Assembly: GCA_012728335.1 (NCBI GenBank)
Contig: JAAYFG010000077.1
Span: 1-43,949 of the forward strand
DNA length: 43,949 nucleotides
Direction: 5' to 3'
From: Tissierellia bacterium
GTDB lineage: Bacteria > Bacillota > Clostridia > Tissierellales > Peptoniphilaceae
Of this stretch, positions 25,063-34,643 are shown in pieces. Position 1 is the first letter of the stretch. Every line of letters begins with the position of its first letter. The translations under genes and the position numbers were made by a program. Below the pieces are notes generated by a model, which was not told where the DNA came from, searched no databases, and saw only the letters and a list, made by a program, of their open reading frames with translations.

Positions 25063-25419
25063 TTGGATAAAGTACAGGAAATGTTAGATATAATACTTAA
25101 AGCTTGTGATGATAAAAATAGTATAGACACAAAAGTTTTAGACATAAGTGAAATGACTAGCATTGCAGATTATTTTGTAATAGCAAGTGGTAATTCTTCA
25201 TCTCAAGTTTCAGCGATAACAGATGAAATTGAAAGAAAAATGTCTGAATCTGGTTTTGAGCTTAATAATAATGATGGACAAAACAGTGCAAGATGGATTA
25301 TTTTAGATTATGCTGATATAATCGTGCACGTTTTTCATAAAGAAGAAAGAGAGTACTATGATCTAGAAAGATTGTGGGAAAGGGTTAATTCTAATAATAT
25401 TGAGGAGGATGTACAATGA
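25063..25419 (+). CDS. rsfS: Ribosomal silencing factor RsfS
   Basis: A 118-residue protein that binds L14 and keeps ribosomal subunits apart under poor growth. Recognised by ISEMTSIADYFVIASGNSSSQV, then RWIILDYADIIVHVFHKEEREYYDLERLW. The start is TTG at 25063, with TTAGGAGG upstream. It overlaps the ridA start by four bases (ATGA). Standard location after yqeK/LCP. Confidence 0.95.
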   Translation: MDKVQEMLDIILKACDDKNSIDTKVLDISEMTSIADYFVIASGNSSSQVSAITDEIERKMSESGFELNNNDGQNSARWIILDYADIIVHVFHKEEREYYDLERLWERVNSNNIEEDVQ

Positions 25420-25790
25420 AAGTTTTACACACAGACAAAGCACCAGCAGCAGTAGGACCATATTCACAAGCAGTTCAAATAGGAGATTTAATTTTTACTT
25501 CTGGACAATTAGCATTAGTTCCAGAAACAGGAGAATTAGTAAATGATGATATTCAATTAGCAACTAGAAGAAGCTTAGATAATATCAAAGCTATTTTAGA
25601 AAATGCTGGATCAAGTTTAGAAAAAGTTGTAAAAGCAACTATTTTCCTTGATGATATGGATAATTTCGGCAAAGTTAATGAAGTTTACGGAGAGTATTTC
25701 TCAATTCATAAACCAGCAAGAAGCTGTGTTCAAGTTGCTAAATTACCTAAAGATGCAAAAATTGAAATTGAAGTAATAGCATCATTATAA
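25416..25790 (+). CDS. ridA: RidA family enamine/imine deaminase
   Basis: A 124-residue protein of the Rid (YjgF/YER057c/UK114) family, trimeric enzymes that hydrolyse reactive 2-aminoacrylate-type enamines released by PLP enzymes. APAAVGPYSQAVQIGDLIFTSG and the C-terminal PARSCVQVAKLPKDA are canonical; R102 is the catalytic arginine. GAGGAGG precedes the ATG, which overlaps the rsfS stop. Its place in this operon is less usual and may just reflect co-expression. Confidence 0.95.
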   Translation: MKVLHTDKAPAAVGPYSQAVQIGDLIFTSGQLALVPETGELVNDDIQLATRRSLDNIKAILENAGSSLEKVVKATIFLDDMDNFGKVNEVYGEYFSIHKPARSCVQVAKLPKDAKIEIEVIASL

Positions 25791-25819
25791 TATAAAATTG
25801 AATAGGGACGAAGATTGAT

Positions 25820-26407
25820 ATGAACAATAAATGTGTGAAAAATTATTTAACTATAGGTTTTTTAGTAATAGCCATTATAATTGTTATCATTTTTAGACAT
25901 TTTGCTAATAATAATACAAATGAAATAAAAATGGAAATTGATTCTTCGAACGATATGATAGTTGAAAATGAGTCTGAACCCATTGAAGAATCAGAAGAGG
26001 ATATATATATTCACATTAGTGGTGAAGTAAAATTTCCTGGTCTGGTGAAGTTGAAAAATGGGTCTAGGCTCATTGATGCTATTGACAAAGCCGGTGGATT
26101 GAGTAGTGAAGTAGACTTAGATAGAATTAATCTAGCTATGGTTTTAGAAGATGAGCAAAAGATTTATATACCAAATAAAGATGAAGAAATTGATGAAGAT
26201 TTAGTAGATAATGAAAGCTCTTTAATTAATATTAATACTGCTGGAAAAGACAGACTAGTTTTAATCCCAGGAATTGGTGATAAAACTGCTGAGAAAATTA
26301 TTCAATATAGGCAGGAACATAGATTTTCTAGTATTGAAGATATAAAAAATGTTCCAGGTATTGGAGATAAAAAATTTGATGAGATGAAAAATTATATAAG
26401 GTATTGA
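25820..26407 (+). CDS. comEA: ComEA-like DNA-binding protein (SLBB plus helix-hairpin-helix)
   Basis: A 195-residue protein: N-terminal membrane anchor (about 9-28), an acidic linker, an SLBB domain (YIHISGEVKFPGLVKL to about 115) and a C-terminal double helix-hairpin-helix (ININTAGKDRLVLIPGIGDKTAEK, VPGIGDKKF). This is the layout of ComEA, the surface receptor for DNA in competence. The channel gene comEC, usually next, is missing; glgP follows instead. Whether uptake functions here cannot be judged. The ribosome binding site is weak. Confidence 0.9.
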   Translation: MNNKCVKNYLTIGFLVIAIIIVIIFRHFANNNTNEIKMEIDSSNDMIVENESEPIEESEEDIYIHISGEVKFPGLVKLKNGSRLIDAIDKAGGLSSEVDLDRINLAMVLEDEQKIYIPNKDEEIDEDLVDNESSLININTAGKDRLVLIPGIGDKTAEKIIQYRQEHRFSSIEDIKNVPGIGDKKFDEMKNYIRY

Positions 26408-26417
26408 GGTGTTTGAT

Positions 26418-28775
26418 ATGGTAGACAAAAAAGAGTTTTTAGATAATTTTAATATTATACTAAAAGCAAAATATGGGAAGAATATATCTAATGCAAATGA
26501 TATGGAAAAATACCAATCTCTTTCAATGACTATTATTAGCTTATTATCTGATAAGTGGGAAGAAACTAGAAAATCATATAGTGGAAAAAAACAGGCATTT
26601 TATTTTTCTGCAGAATTTTTAGTAGGTCGTTCACTGGGGAATAATCTAATGAACTTGTCAGTTGAAGATGAAGTTAAATCCATATTGGAAGAATTGGATA
26701 TTGATATAAACAAATTAGAAGAATTAGAAGAAGATGCAGCACTAGGAAATGGTGGCTTAGGAAGATTAGCTGCTTGTTTTATGGAATCTGCTGCAACACT
26801 TGATTTACCACTTACTGGATACGGAGTTAGATATAGCGAAGGTATTTTAAAACAAAAATTCGTAAATGGTTTTCAAGTTGAAGAGGGAGATAATTGGACT
26901 AGATTTGGAGATCCTTGGTCGTTGAGACAAGAAGGAGATGCTCAAATAGTTGACTTTAGAGACTATTCTGTTAAAGCAATTCCATACGATATGCCAATAA
27001 TTGGATATAAGTCTAATAGCATTAACACATTGAGATTATGGCAATCTGAGGCAATCAAAGAGTTTGATTTCAAGAAATTCAATAATTTTGAATACGATAA
27101 TGCAATTGCTAATAAAAACAGGGCTGAAGATATAACTAGAGTTCTATATCCAAATGATGAGCAAAGAGTAGGTAAAGTATTAAGACTTAAACAACAATAC
27201 TTCTTCTGTTCAGCATCAATAAAAGATATACTTAAGAAATATAAAGAAGAACATGGTTCATTAGATGATATTGAAGACAATATTAGAATTCAACTAAATG
27301 ATACTCATCCAGTTATTGGAATTTCAGAATTTGTGAGAATTATGGTCGATGATGAACAACATGAAATAATTGATGTTCTTGCTACAGCAGAAAAGATATT
27401 CTCTTATACTAATCATACAATATTAGAAGAAGCATTAGAAAAATGGAGTGAAGATATAGTTAATGAAGTTAATCCAAGAAATTTAGAGATTATTAAAATT
27501 ATTGACTCATTCTTAATAGCTGAATTAAAGTCTAAGAAGATTAGTGAAAAAGAGATAAATGATATGAAAATCGTTTCAAACGGTTTAGTTAGAATGGCTA
27601 ATTTAGGCATCTATTTGTCTCATACGATAAATGGAGTTGCAGAACTACATTCTGAAATCCTAAAAAATGATGTAATGAAAGTTTGGTACCAATACTATCC
27701 TCAAAAATTCCAAAACAAGACTAATGGTATAACTCCTAGAAGATGGTTACAATTATGTAATCCAGAGTTAACAGAGTTCATTACAGAACTATTAGGTAGT
27801 GATAGTTGGACATCAGATTTATCAAAACTTAAAGAATTAGAAAAATTTGTCGATGATGAAGAAGTCCTTACGAAATTAAATGACATCAAACTTATGAAAA
27901 AAGTTCAATTGGCTGAGTATATAGAAGAGGTTGAAGGAATAAGCATTAATCCTAATTCAATTTTCGATGTTCAGGTTAAGAGAATTCATGAGTACAAGAG
28001 ACAATTATTAAATGCTTTCAATATCGTGCATTTATACTTTAAACTAAAAGAAAATCCAAATTTAGACATAGTTCCAAGAACATTTATCTTTGGTGGAAAG
28101 TCTGCTCCAGGTTATTTTAGAGCAAAAGCGATCATTAAATTCATAAATGAAATAGCTAGAGTAGTTAATAATGATGTTGAAATTAAAGACAAAATCAAAG
28201 TAGTTTTTGTTCAAAACTATAGAGTTTCATATGGAGAAAGAATTTTCCCTGCAGCAGATTTATCTGAACAGATATCAACTGCGGGTAAAGAAGCAAGTGG
28301 AACTGGAAATATGAAATTTATGCTTAATGCCACTCCTACTATTGGTACATTTGACGGTGCTAATATAGAGATAGTTGAAGAAGCTGGAGAGGAAAACAAC
28401 TTCATATTTGGAGCTAGAGTTGAAGAGCTAAATGAGATTAGAGATTCTTATCAGCCAATGGAATTCTACTTTAATGACGATGACTTAAGAAGAGTTGTAG
28501 ATTCACTTATGAGTGGTATATTTAAAGATGATGATACTTTCCAATTACTAGATATTTATAATGGGCTTACCACGACTAATCAATGGAATAAAGCCGATCA
28601 ATACTTTGTAATGAAAGACTTTAGAGATTATGTAGAGACTCAAGAAAAAGTAGATATGGAATATAGAGATAGAATGAATTGGGCAAGAAAATGCTTAATG
28701 AATTTAGCTAATGCAGGTAAATTCTCTTCAGATAGAACTATTCAGGAATATGCTGACGAAATCTGGGGTATATAA
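26418..28775 (+). CDS. glgP: Glycogen/alpha-glucan phosphorylase
   Basis: A 785-residue PLP enzyme that releases glucose-1-phosphate from alpha-1,4-glucans. Blocks: ALGNGGLGRLAACFMES, QLNDTHPVIGI, TNGITPRRWLQLCNPEL, VKRIHEYKRQLLN and EASGTGNMKFML, with K633 as the Schiff-base lysine. The stretch after it, NATPTIGTFDGAN, differs from the usual NGALTIGTLDGAN. Slightly shorter than E. coli GlgP (815). The ATG at 26418 is preferred because GAGGTG lies seven bases upstream; a GTG at 26409 is also in frame. No glycogen synthesis genes are in the window. Confidence 0.95.
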   Translation: MVDKKEFLDNFNIILKAKYGKNISNANDMEKYQSLSMTIISLLSDKWEETRKSYSGKKQAFYFSAEFLVGRSLGNNLMNLSVEDEVKSILEELDIDINKLEELEEDAALGNGGLGRLAACFMESAATLDLPLTGYGVRYSEGILKQKFVNGFQVEEGDNWTRFGDPWSLRQEGDAQIVDFRDYSVKAIPYDMPIIGYKSNSINTLRLWQSEAIKEFDFKKFNNFEYDNAIANKNRAEDITRVLYPNDEQRVGKVLRLKQQYFFCSASIKDILKKYKEEHGSLDDIEDNIRIQLNDTHPVIGISEFVRIMVDDEQHEIIDVLATAEKIFSYTNHTILEEALEKWSEDIVNEVNPRNLEIIKIIDSFLIAELKSKKISEKEINDMKIVSNGLVRMANLGIYLSHTINGVAELHSEILKNDVMKVWYQYYPQKFQNKTNGITPRRWLQLCNPELTEFITELLGSDSWTSDLSKLKELEKFVDDEEVLTKLNDIKLMKKVQLAEYIEEVEGISINPNSIFDVQVKRIHEYKRQLLNAFNIVHLYFKLKENPNLDIVPRTFIFGGKSAPGYFRAKAIIKFINEIARVVNNDVEIKDKIKVVFVQNYRVSYGERIFPAADLSEQISTAGKEASGTGNMKFMLNATPTIGTFDGANIEIVEEAGEENNFIFGARVEELNEIRDSYQPMEFYFNDDDLRRVVDSLMSGIFKDDDTFQLLDIYNGLTTTNQWNKADQYFVMKDFRDYVETQEKVDMEYRDRMNWARKCLMNLANAGKFSSDRTIQEYADEIWGI

Positions 28776-28780
28776 AAAGA

Positions 28781-28814
28781 AATATGAAGAGACTATGGTC
28801 TCTTCATATTTTTT
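28781..28814 (+). terminator. Rho-independent terminator after glgP
   Basis: A perfect 13-base stem (28781-28793 with 28798-28810) with a four-base loop, followed by TTTTTT. Confidence 0.95.
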
Positions 28815-28831
28815 AGAAGGGATGTGAAGTG

Positions 28832-30121
28832 ATGAATATACTTATTAAAAATATTGATATTTTAGATTTATCAATAGATGATAAAGTCATCAGAAACTCT
28901 AATTTAGTAATTGTTGGAGATAAAATTAAATCTATTGGAGATTATGATAAGGAAGTCAATTATGATAAAATAATAGATGGTACAAACAGACTAGCTATGC
29001 CAGGATTAGTAAATGCTCATAGTCATTTGGGAATGAGTGTGCTTAGAAACTATGCTGATGACTACGATTTAAACGTTTGGCTTAATGATTATGTTTGGCC
29101 AGCTGAAGCTAAATTGACAGACGAAGATATATACTGGGGAAGTTTGTTAAGTATGGTTGAGATGATACAAACTGGTACGACTACTTTTTGTGATATGTAT
29201 TTCAGTATGGATAAAGTAGCAAGAGCAACTGATGAATCAGGCTTAAGAGGAGTACTGACTAGGGCGATTACAGATATTGGTGGCGGTGGAGACGAAAAAT
29301 TTAATGATATGATGGACTTGGTATTGGAATATAAGAACAATCCTCATGACAGAATCAAATTCTACATATCTCCCCATGCAATATATACTTGCAGTAGCGA
29401 ACTTTTGATGAAGTGTAGAGATGCTTCACTTGATTTAGATATCCCTATAAACATTCATATGTCTGAGACGTTAAAAGAAGTGAAAGACTCCATGGCGTCA
29501 AATAATATGACTCCTATAGAATATATTAACAGTCTAGGAATGCTTGATGCACATATTATAGCAGCACATTGTACTCATATCACTGATGAGGAAATAGAAA
29601 TAGTAAAAGACAAGAACTTTTATCCTATATATAATCCGACTTCCAATTTGAAACTTGCTAGTGGTTTTACTCCAATTAAAAAGATGCTTGAGAGTGGAAT
29701 GACTATTGGACTTGGAACAGATGGATCATCAAGTAATAACAATCAAAATATGTTTGAAGAAATTCATATAAGTTCAATAGTAAATAAAGCTGTTGAAATG
29801 AATCCAAAGTGTATAAGTGCAGAAGATTCACTTAGATTCGCTACGATTAATGGAGCAAAAGCCCTTAGACTTGATGATATAGGTGAGCTAAAAGTAGGAA
29901 ACAAAGCAGATATCGTATTGATTTCTTTAGATAGTCCTCACATGGTTCCAAGATATAATGACGTTTCATCACTTGCTTACTCAGCACAAGGCTCAGATGT
30001 AGAAACGACAATAGTGAACGGAGAAATCCTAATGGAGAACAGAGAAGTCAAAACACTAGATGTGGAAAGAATAAAATACGAAGTGAAAAAAATAAGTGAG
30101 AAATTAATGACAAGTAGATAA
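28832..30121 (+). CDS. mtaD: Amidohydrolase, MTA/SAH deaminase family
   Basis: A 429-residue metal-dependent deaminase of the ATZ/TRZ-MtaD group, which deaminates S-adenosylhomocysteine, methylthioadenosine or related adenosines. Metal ligands are H63 and H65 in NAHSHLGM; RNYADDYDLNVWLNDYVWPAEAK, IHMSETLKEV, AAHCTHITDEE and LGTDGSSSNNNQNMFEE are family blocks. The ATG at 28832 is chosen over GTG 28829 for spacing to GAAGG. It begins right after the glgP terminator; I see no separate promoter. The precise substrate is not fixed by sequence. Confidence 0.87.
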   Translation: MNILIKNIDILDLSIDDKVIRNSNLVIVGDKIKSIGDYDKEVNYDKIIDGTNRLAMPGLVNAHSHLGMSVLRNYADDYDLNVWLNDYVWPAEAKLTDEDIYWGSLLSMVEMIQTGTTTFCDMYFSMDKVARATDESGLRGVLTRAITDIGGGGDEKFNDMMDLVLEYKNNPHDRIKFYISPHAIYTCSSELLMKCRDASLDLDIPINIHMSETLKEVKDSMASNNMTPIEYINSLGMLDAHIIAAHCTHITDEEIEIVKDKNFYPIYNPTSNLKLASGFTPIKKMLESGMTIGLGTDGSSSNNNQNMFEEIHISSIVNKAVEMNPKCISAEDSLRFATINGAKALRLDDIGELKVGNKADIVLISLDSPHMVPRYNDVSSLAYSAQGSDVETTIVNGEILMENREVKTLDVERIKYEVKKISEKLMTSR

Positions 30122-30123
30122 TA

Positions 30124-30152
30124 TTGTTTACTGTTGAAATTAGTGGTATAAT
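30124..30152 (+). promoter_or_regulatory. Promoter for trpS
   Basis: TTGTTT at 30124-30129 and a perfect TATAAT at 30147-30152, spacer 17, located 30 bases before the trpS ATG. The leader is too short for a T-box. Confidence 0.65.
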
Positions 30153-30181
30153 AAAAAAAATTAGTTTTAAGAGGAGTTAAT

Positions 30182-31174
30182 ATGAACAAGGAAAGAGTAT
30201 TTAGTGGAATTCAACCATCAGGCTCTATTACTATTGGTAATTACATTGGAGCTTTAAGCAATTTTAAAGAATTTCAAGATGATTTTGATTGCCTATATTG
30301 CATCGTTGATATGCATTCTCTTAGTAATGAGCAAAAACCAAGTGAACTTAGAAAAAACACATTAGATTTATTGGCATTATATCTTGCTGCAGGACTTAAC
30401 CCTGAGAAATCAACTGTTTTTATTCAATCACATGTGCCAGCTCATGCAGAATTACAATGGGTACTAAACTCAGTAGTATCAGTAGGTCATTTAGAACGTA
30501 TGACTCAATATAAGGACAAAGCACAAAAGCAATCTGGTTCAATACCTGCAACACTACTAAATTACCCAATACTTATGGCAGCAGATATTTTATTATATCA
30601 AGCTAAATATGTGCCAGTAGGTGAAGACCAAAAACAACATATTGAAATAACTAGAGATATAGCTGAAAGATTTAATTATAGATATAGCGATACATTTGTA
30701 TTACCAGAAATTATTTTAAGTAAATCAGGCAAGAGAATAATGAGTTTACAAGATCCTACTGTAAAAATGAGTAAATCAGATGAAAATCCTAATGGTAGTA
30801 TCAGGCTGTTAGACAGTCCAGACGATGTTAGGAGAAAACTAAAAAGAGCAGTTACTGACTCGCTAGGAAATTTTGATTACAATGATGAGCAATTGGGACT
30901 TAAAAACTTAATAGACATCTATTCAGCTTTTACTAAAGAAACTGTTGAAGATATAGTTAATTTCTACAAAGATTTGGGATATGGAAGATTCAAATCGGAT
31001 TTAGGAGAAATAATAGCTGAAGAAGTTAGAGATATTCAAGTAGAATACAATAATTACATTTCTGACAAAGCACAACTTGAGAAAATATATAGAGAAGGTG
31101 CTGAAAAAGCTAGTTATATGGCTGAAAAAACTTTAAGAAAAGTTTATAAAAAAGTTGGTTTTGTTGCTAGATAG
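30182..31174 (+). CDS. trpS: Tryptophan--tRNA ligase
   Basis: A 330-residue class I aminoacyl-tRNA synthetase. SGIQPSGSITIGNYIGAL holds the HIGH-equivalent TIGN (17-20); KMSKS is at 195-199 in VKMSKSDENPNGS; MAADILLYQAKYVPVGEDQKQH is the Trp/ATP pocket region. Length is typical (325-335). GAGGAG precedes the ATG. It is followed after seven bases by pgsA on the same strand. Confidence 0.97.
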   Translation: MNKERVFSGIQPSGSITIGNYIGALSNFKEFQDDFDCLYCIVDMHSLSNEQKPSELRKNTLDLLALYLAAGLNPEKSTVFIQSHVPAHAELQWVLNSVVSVGHLERMTQYKDKAQKQSGSIPATLLNYPILMAADILLYQAKYVPVGEDQKQHIEITRDIAERFNYRYSDTFVLPEIILSKSGKRIMSLQDPTVKMSKSDENPNGSIRLLDSPDDVRRKLKRAVTDSLGNFDYNDEQLGLKNLIDIYSAFTKETVEDIVNFYKDLGYGRFKSDLGEIIAEEVRDIQVEYNNYISDKAQLEKIYREGAEKASYMAEKTLRKVYKKVGFVAR

Positions 31175-31186
31175 GAGGTTTTGCCA

Positions 31187-31732
31187 ATGAGTTTAGGATT
31201 ACCTAATTTAATAACAATATTTAGAATAATACTCGTTCCAGTATATTGGATCGTATTTTTAAATATTGAAAACGACAGAACTCTTATTTGCAGCATCATT
31301 TATCTTATAGCAGGTGTATCAGATTTCCTTGACGGTTATATTGCTAGAAAATATGACAAGGTTACTAAACTGGGAATGGTATTAGATCCGCTTGCTGATA
31401 AATTGATTACACTTTCAGTACTTGCAAGTTTTGTGATTTCTGGAATCATACCAGCTTGGATACTGTATTTTATGGCTGGAAAAGAAGTACTTATGGTGGT
31501 TGCAGGAAGTATAATGTATTTATCTAAATACAATTTTGCAATTCCATCAAATATATTTGGTAAATCAGCAACGGTATTACTATATGTTTATGTTGTCATG
31601 CTAATATTTAGACTGGAAACCATTGCTAATTTCACATTGCAAATAGCAATAGGAATGAATATAGTGGCTTTTATAAGCTATTGTTATACTTTTATGAAAA
31701 AGTTTTTAGCGAGAGATAAAAATGCTGTATAG
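31187..31732 (+). CDS. pgsA: CDP-diacylglycerol--glycerol-3-phosphate 3-phosphatidyltransferase
   Basis: A 181-residue membrane enzyme of the CDP-alcohol phosphatidyltransferase family, making phosphatidylglycerol phosphate. The catalytic motif is complete: D46, D49-G50, A53-R54, G63, D67 and D71 (within GVSDFLDGYIARKYDK and LGMVLDPLADK). N-terminal LGLPNLITIFRIILVP is typical of PgsA. The ATG at 31187 has AGGAGG seven bases upstream. The valS promoter -35 begins on the base after its stop codon. Confidence 0.92.
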   Translation: MSLGLPNLITIFRIILVPVYWIVFLNIENDRTLICSIIYLIAGVSDFLDGYIARKYDKVTKLGMVLDPLADKLITLSVLASFVISGIIPAWILYFMAGKEVLMVVAGSIMYLSKYNFAIPSNIFGKSATVLLYVYVVMLIFRLETIANFTLQIAIGMNIVAFISYCYTFMKKFLARDKNAV

Positions 31733-31761
31733 TTGACAAAATAACAGTCATAGAGTATACT
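31733..31761 (+). promoter_or_regulatory. Promoter of the valS T-box leader
   Basis: A consensus TTGACA at 31733-31738 and TATACT at 31756-31761, spacer exactly 17. The strongest promoter match in the window. Confidence 0.85.
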
Positions 31762-31769
31762 GAATTAAG

Positions 31770-31970
31770 AAAAAGCATAAATATCGAGGAGTAGACTATA
31801 TAGAAGTACATAGAGAGTCAATGGTTGGTGGAAATTGATTATTTCAGTAGTTGAATGTTGCGGTATTGCTTACCTAAAGGTCGGATGATCCCGTTAAAGA
31901 TATGAGAGCGAAAGCTAAATTAAGGTGGTACCACGATTCCTCGTCCTTATGGATGGAGGGATCTTTTTTA
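31770..31970 (+). promoter_or_regulatory. T-box riboswitch upstream of valS
   Basis: The leader has a GAGGAGTAGA element opening stem I (31785-31794), the AGAGAG/GGTTGGTGG apical part, and the diagnostic T-box sequence AAGGTGGTACCACG (31922-31935). A terminator hairpin follows (31935-31946 with 31951-31963) and a run of Ts to 31969. Uncharged tRNA-Val should pair with the T-box and favour antitermination. Valine codons that could be the specifier are GTA at 31847-31849 or GTT at 31850-31852; I could not settle which by eye. Confidence 0.93.
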
Positions 31971-31988
31971 TTTATAGAGGAGGAAATA

Positions 31989-34640
31989 ATGGAGAATATA
32001 TCAAAAACCTATGATCCAAAGAGTTTTGAAAAAAGATTATACAACTTTTGGATGGACAATAATTATTTTAGGGCAGAAGTAGATGAGAATAAAAAACCTT
32101 TTACAATCATAATGCCGCCCCCAAATGTTACTGGGAATTTACACATTGGTCACGCTTTAAACAATACATTACAAGATATTTTGACTAGATGGAAGAGAAT
32201 GAGTGGATATAGCGCATTATGGCTTCCAGGTACAGACCATGCAAGTATTTCTACTGAAGTTAGAGTAGTAGATAAACTGAGACGTGAAGGCAAGAGCAAA
32301 GAAATGCTAGGCAGAGAAAAATTCCTTGAAGAAGCATGGGATTGGACTCATAAATATGGAAATACTATTACTACTCAATTAAAAGAGCTAGGAGTTTCTT
32401 GCGATTGGTCTAGACAGAGATTTACATTAGATGAAACTTCTAATAATGCGGTATATGAAGTATTTATTAGACTTTATAATAAAGGGTTAATATATAGGGG
32501 ACATAGGATAATTAACTGGTGCCCAAACTGTGGAACTGCACTTTCAGATGCGGAAGTTGAACATGTTGAAACAGAAGGACAAATTTGGTATTTCAACTAT
32601 CCATTAGTAGATGATCCTAATAGACATATTACGATTGCTACGACTAGACCAGAAACTATATTAGGTGACTTGGCAGTTGCAGTAAATCCAGATGATGAAA
32701 GATATAAAGACCTAATAGGCAAAATGGTATTATTACCACTTCAAAATAAAGAAATTCCTATAATAGCAGATGATTATGTAGATATGGAATTTGGAAGTGG
32801 AGCAGTAAAAATAACTCCTTCTCATGATGTTAATGACTTTGAAGTAGGAGAAAGACATAATTTAGGTCAATTCATTATTTTAGATGAAGATGCTAAAATA
32901 AATGAAAATGGTGGCAAGTATTGCGGTATGGATAGATATGAAGCAAGAAAGCAAATCATAGAGGATTTCAAAGAACTAGGACTGTTCAATAGAGCAGAAA
33001 AACACAACTTAAGTGTAGGACACTGCGACAGATGTGATACTGTAATTGAACCGTTACTTTCTGAGCAATGGTTTGTATCTATGAAAGAAATGGCTGAAAA
33101 GACACTTAAAGAATTTAATGAAAACCATTCTCCTAAATTTTATCCAGATAGGTTTTCTAAGATATACACACATTGGTTAGAAAATATTAGAGACTGGACT
33201 ATATCGAGACAATTATGGTGGGGACATAGAATTCCTGTTTACTATTGTCAAGATTGTGGAGAAGTAATAGTATCTAAAACTCCACCAGAAAAATGTTCTT
33301 GTGGAAGCACTAATATAGTTCAAGATGAAGATACTTTAGATACATGGTTTTCATCAGCACTATGGGCATTTTCCACTCTAGGATGGCCAGAAGAAACTGA
33401 AGATTTAAAATACTTCTTCCCAACAGATGTACTCGTTACGAGTTATGATATTATCTTTTTCTGGGTTATAAGAATGGTATTTTCTTCACTTGAACAATTA
33501 GATGAAGTTCCTTTTAAAGACGTATTATTAAATGGACTAGTTAGGGACGATCAAGGTAGGAAGATGAGTAAGTCTCTTGATAATGGTATTGATCCACTTG
33601 AAATTATTGATCAATATGGAGCAGATGCTCTTAGGTTCTCACTTATTACTGGGAACAGTCCAGGAAATGACATGAGGTTTTACCACGAAAGAGTTGAAGC
33701 AGCTAGAAACTTTGCTAATAAACTTTGGAATGCATCTAGATTTGTACTGATGAACACAAATGAAGATACTGAAATCTATAATATTGAGGATATAGAATTA
33801 AAAACAGAAGATAAGTGGATATTGACGGAACTTAATCATACGATTAAAGGTATGAATTCTAAATTAGATAAGTACGAAACAGGACTTGCAGCGAATGATA
33901 TATACAATTATATTTGGGATGACTATTGTGATTGGTATATAGAGCTTGTGAAGCCAAGATTGTATTCAGATGATTTAGAAGAGAAAAATAGGACTATATC
34001 AGTTTTAGTTTATGTATTAGACAAGATATTGAAACTATTACATCCTTTTATGCCTTTTATAACAGAGGAGATTTACCAACATCTACCAAATCATGGCGAG
34101 GCATTAATCATTGCAGATTGGCCTGTATATGATGAAGATACTATTTTTGCTGATGATTCTGAAGGAATGCAACTTATTCAAAACATTATAAAGAACATCA
34201 GAAATATAAGAGCAGAAATGAATATTCAAAACTCTAAGAAAACTAATACGATAATTTATACTAATGATGAATTTACTAGAAATGCAATTGAAACGAATAA
34301 AAATCATTTAATTAGCATGGGATTCTCTGAATCTGTGAATATAGTTAATAGTAAAGAAAACTTAGGAGATGAATATGTTTCACTTGTAGTAGACAAATCA
34401 GAAGTTTATCTGGCATTAGCTGAATTAGTTGACTTTGAACAGGAAATTGCTAGACTTGAGAAAGAAAAAGCGGATGTTATCTCTGAAATAAAAAGAGCAA
34501 CTGGAAAATTGAATAATGTTGGATTTACAAGTAAAGCTCCGGAACACGTAGTAGAAGAAGAGAGAAGTAAAAAGAAGACATATGAAGAAATGCTAAAAAA
34601 TATAGAAGAAAGAATTACTAAACTTAGTGAGAGTAGATAA
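31989..34640 (+). CDS. valS: Valine--tRNA ligase
   Basis: An 883-residue class I synthetase. HIGH is at 52-55 in [16 protein letters not shown]; the CP1 editing domain has [19 protein letters not shown] and [25 protein letters not shown] holds KMSKS at 525-529; the C-terminal 65 or so residues form the ValRS coiled-coil arm ([15 protein letters not shown]). The frame extends 5' into the T-box leader, but the ATG at 31989 with GAGGAGG ahead is clearly the start. Regulated by the T-box above. folC follows three bases after the stop. Confidence 0.97.
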   Translation: MENISKTYDPKSFEKRLYNFWMDNNYFRAEVDENKKPFTIIMPPPNVTGNLHIGHALNNTLQDILTRWKRMSGYSALWLPGTDHASISTEVRVVDKLRREGKSKEMLGREKFLEEAWDWTHKYGNTITTQLKELGVSCDWSRQRFTLDETSNNAVYEVFIRLYNKGLIYRGHRIINWCPNCGTALSDAEVEHVETEGQIWYFNYPLVDDPNRHITIATTRPETILGDLAVAVNPDDERYKDLIGKMVLLPLQNKEIPIIADDYVDMEFGSGAVKITPSHDVNDFEVGERHNLGQFIILDEDAKINENGGKYCGMDRYEARKQIIEDFKELGLFNRAEKHNLSVGHCDRCDTVIEPLLSEQWFVSMKEMAEKTLKEFNENHSPKFYPDRFSKIYTHWLENIRDWTISRQLWWGHRIPVYYCQDCGEVIVSKTPPEKCSCGSTNIVQDEDTLDTWFSSALWAFSTLGWPEETEDLKYFFPTDVLVTSYDIIFFWVIRMVFSSLEQLDEVPFKDVLLNGLVRDDQGRKMSKSLDNGIDPLEIIDQYGADALRFSLITGNSPGNDMRFYHERVEAARNFANKLWNASRFVLMNTNEDTEIYNIEDIELKTEDKWILTELNHTIKGMNSKLDKYETGLAANDIYNYIWDDYCDWYIELVKPRLYSDDLEEKNRTISVLVYVLDKILKLLHPFMPFITEEIYQHLPNHGEALIIADWPVYDEDTIFADDSEGMQLIQNIIKNIRNIRAEMNIQNSKKTNTIIYTNDEFTRNAIETNKNHLISMGFSESVNIVNSKENLGDEYVSLVVDKSEVYLALAELVDFEQEIARLEKEKADVISEIKRATGKLNNVGFTSKAPEHVVEEERSKKKTYEEMLKNIEERITKLSESR

Positions 34641-34643
34641 ATT

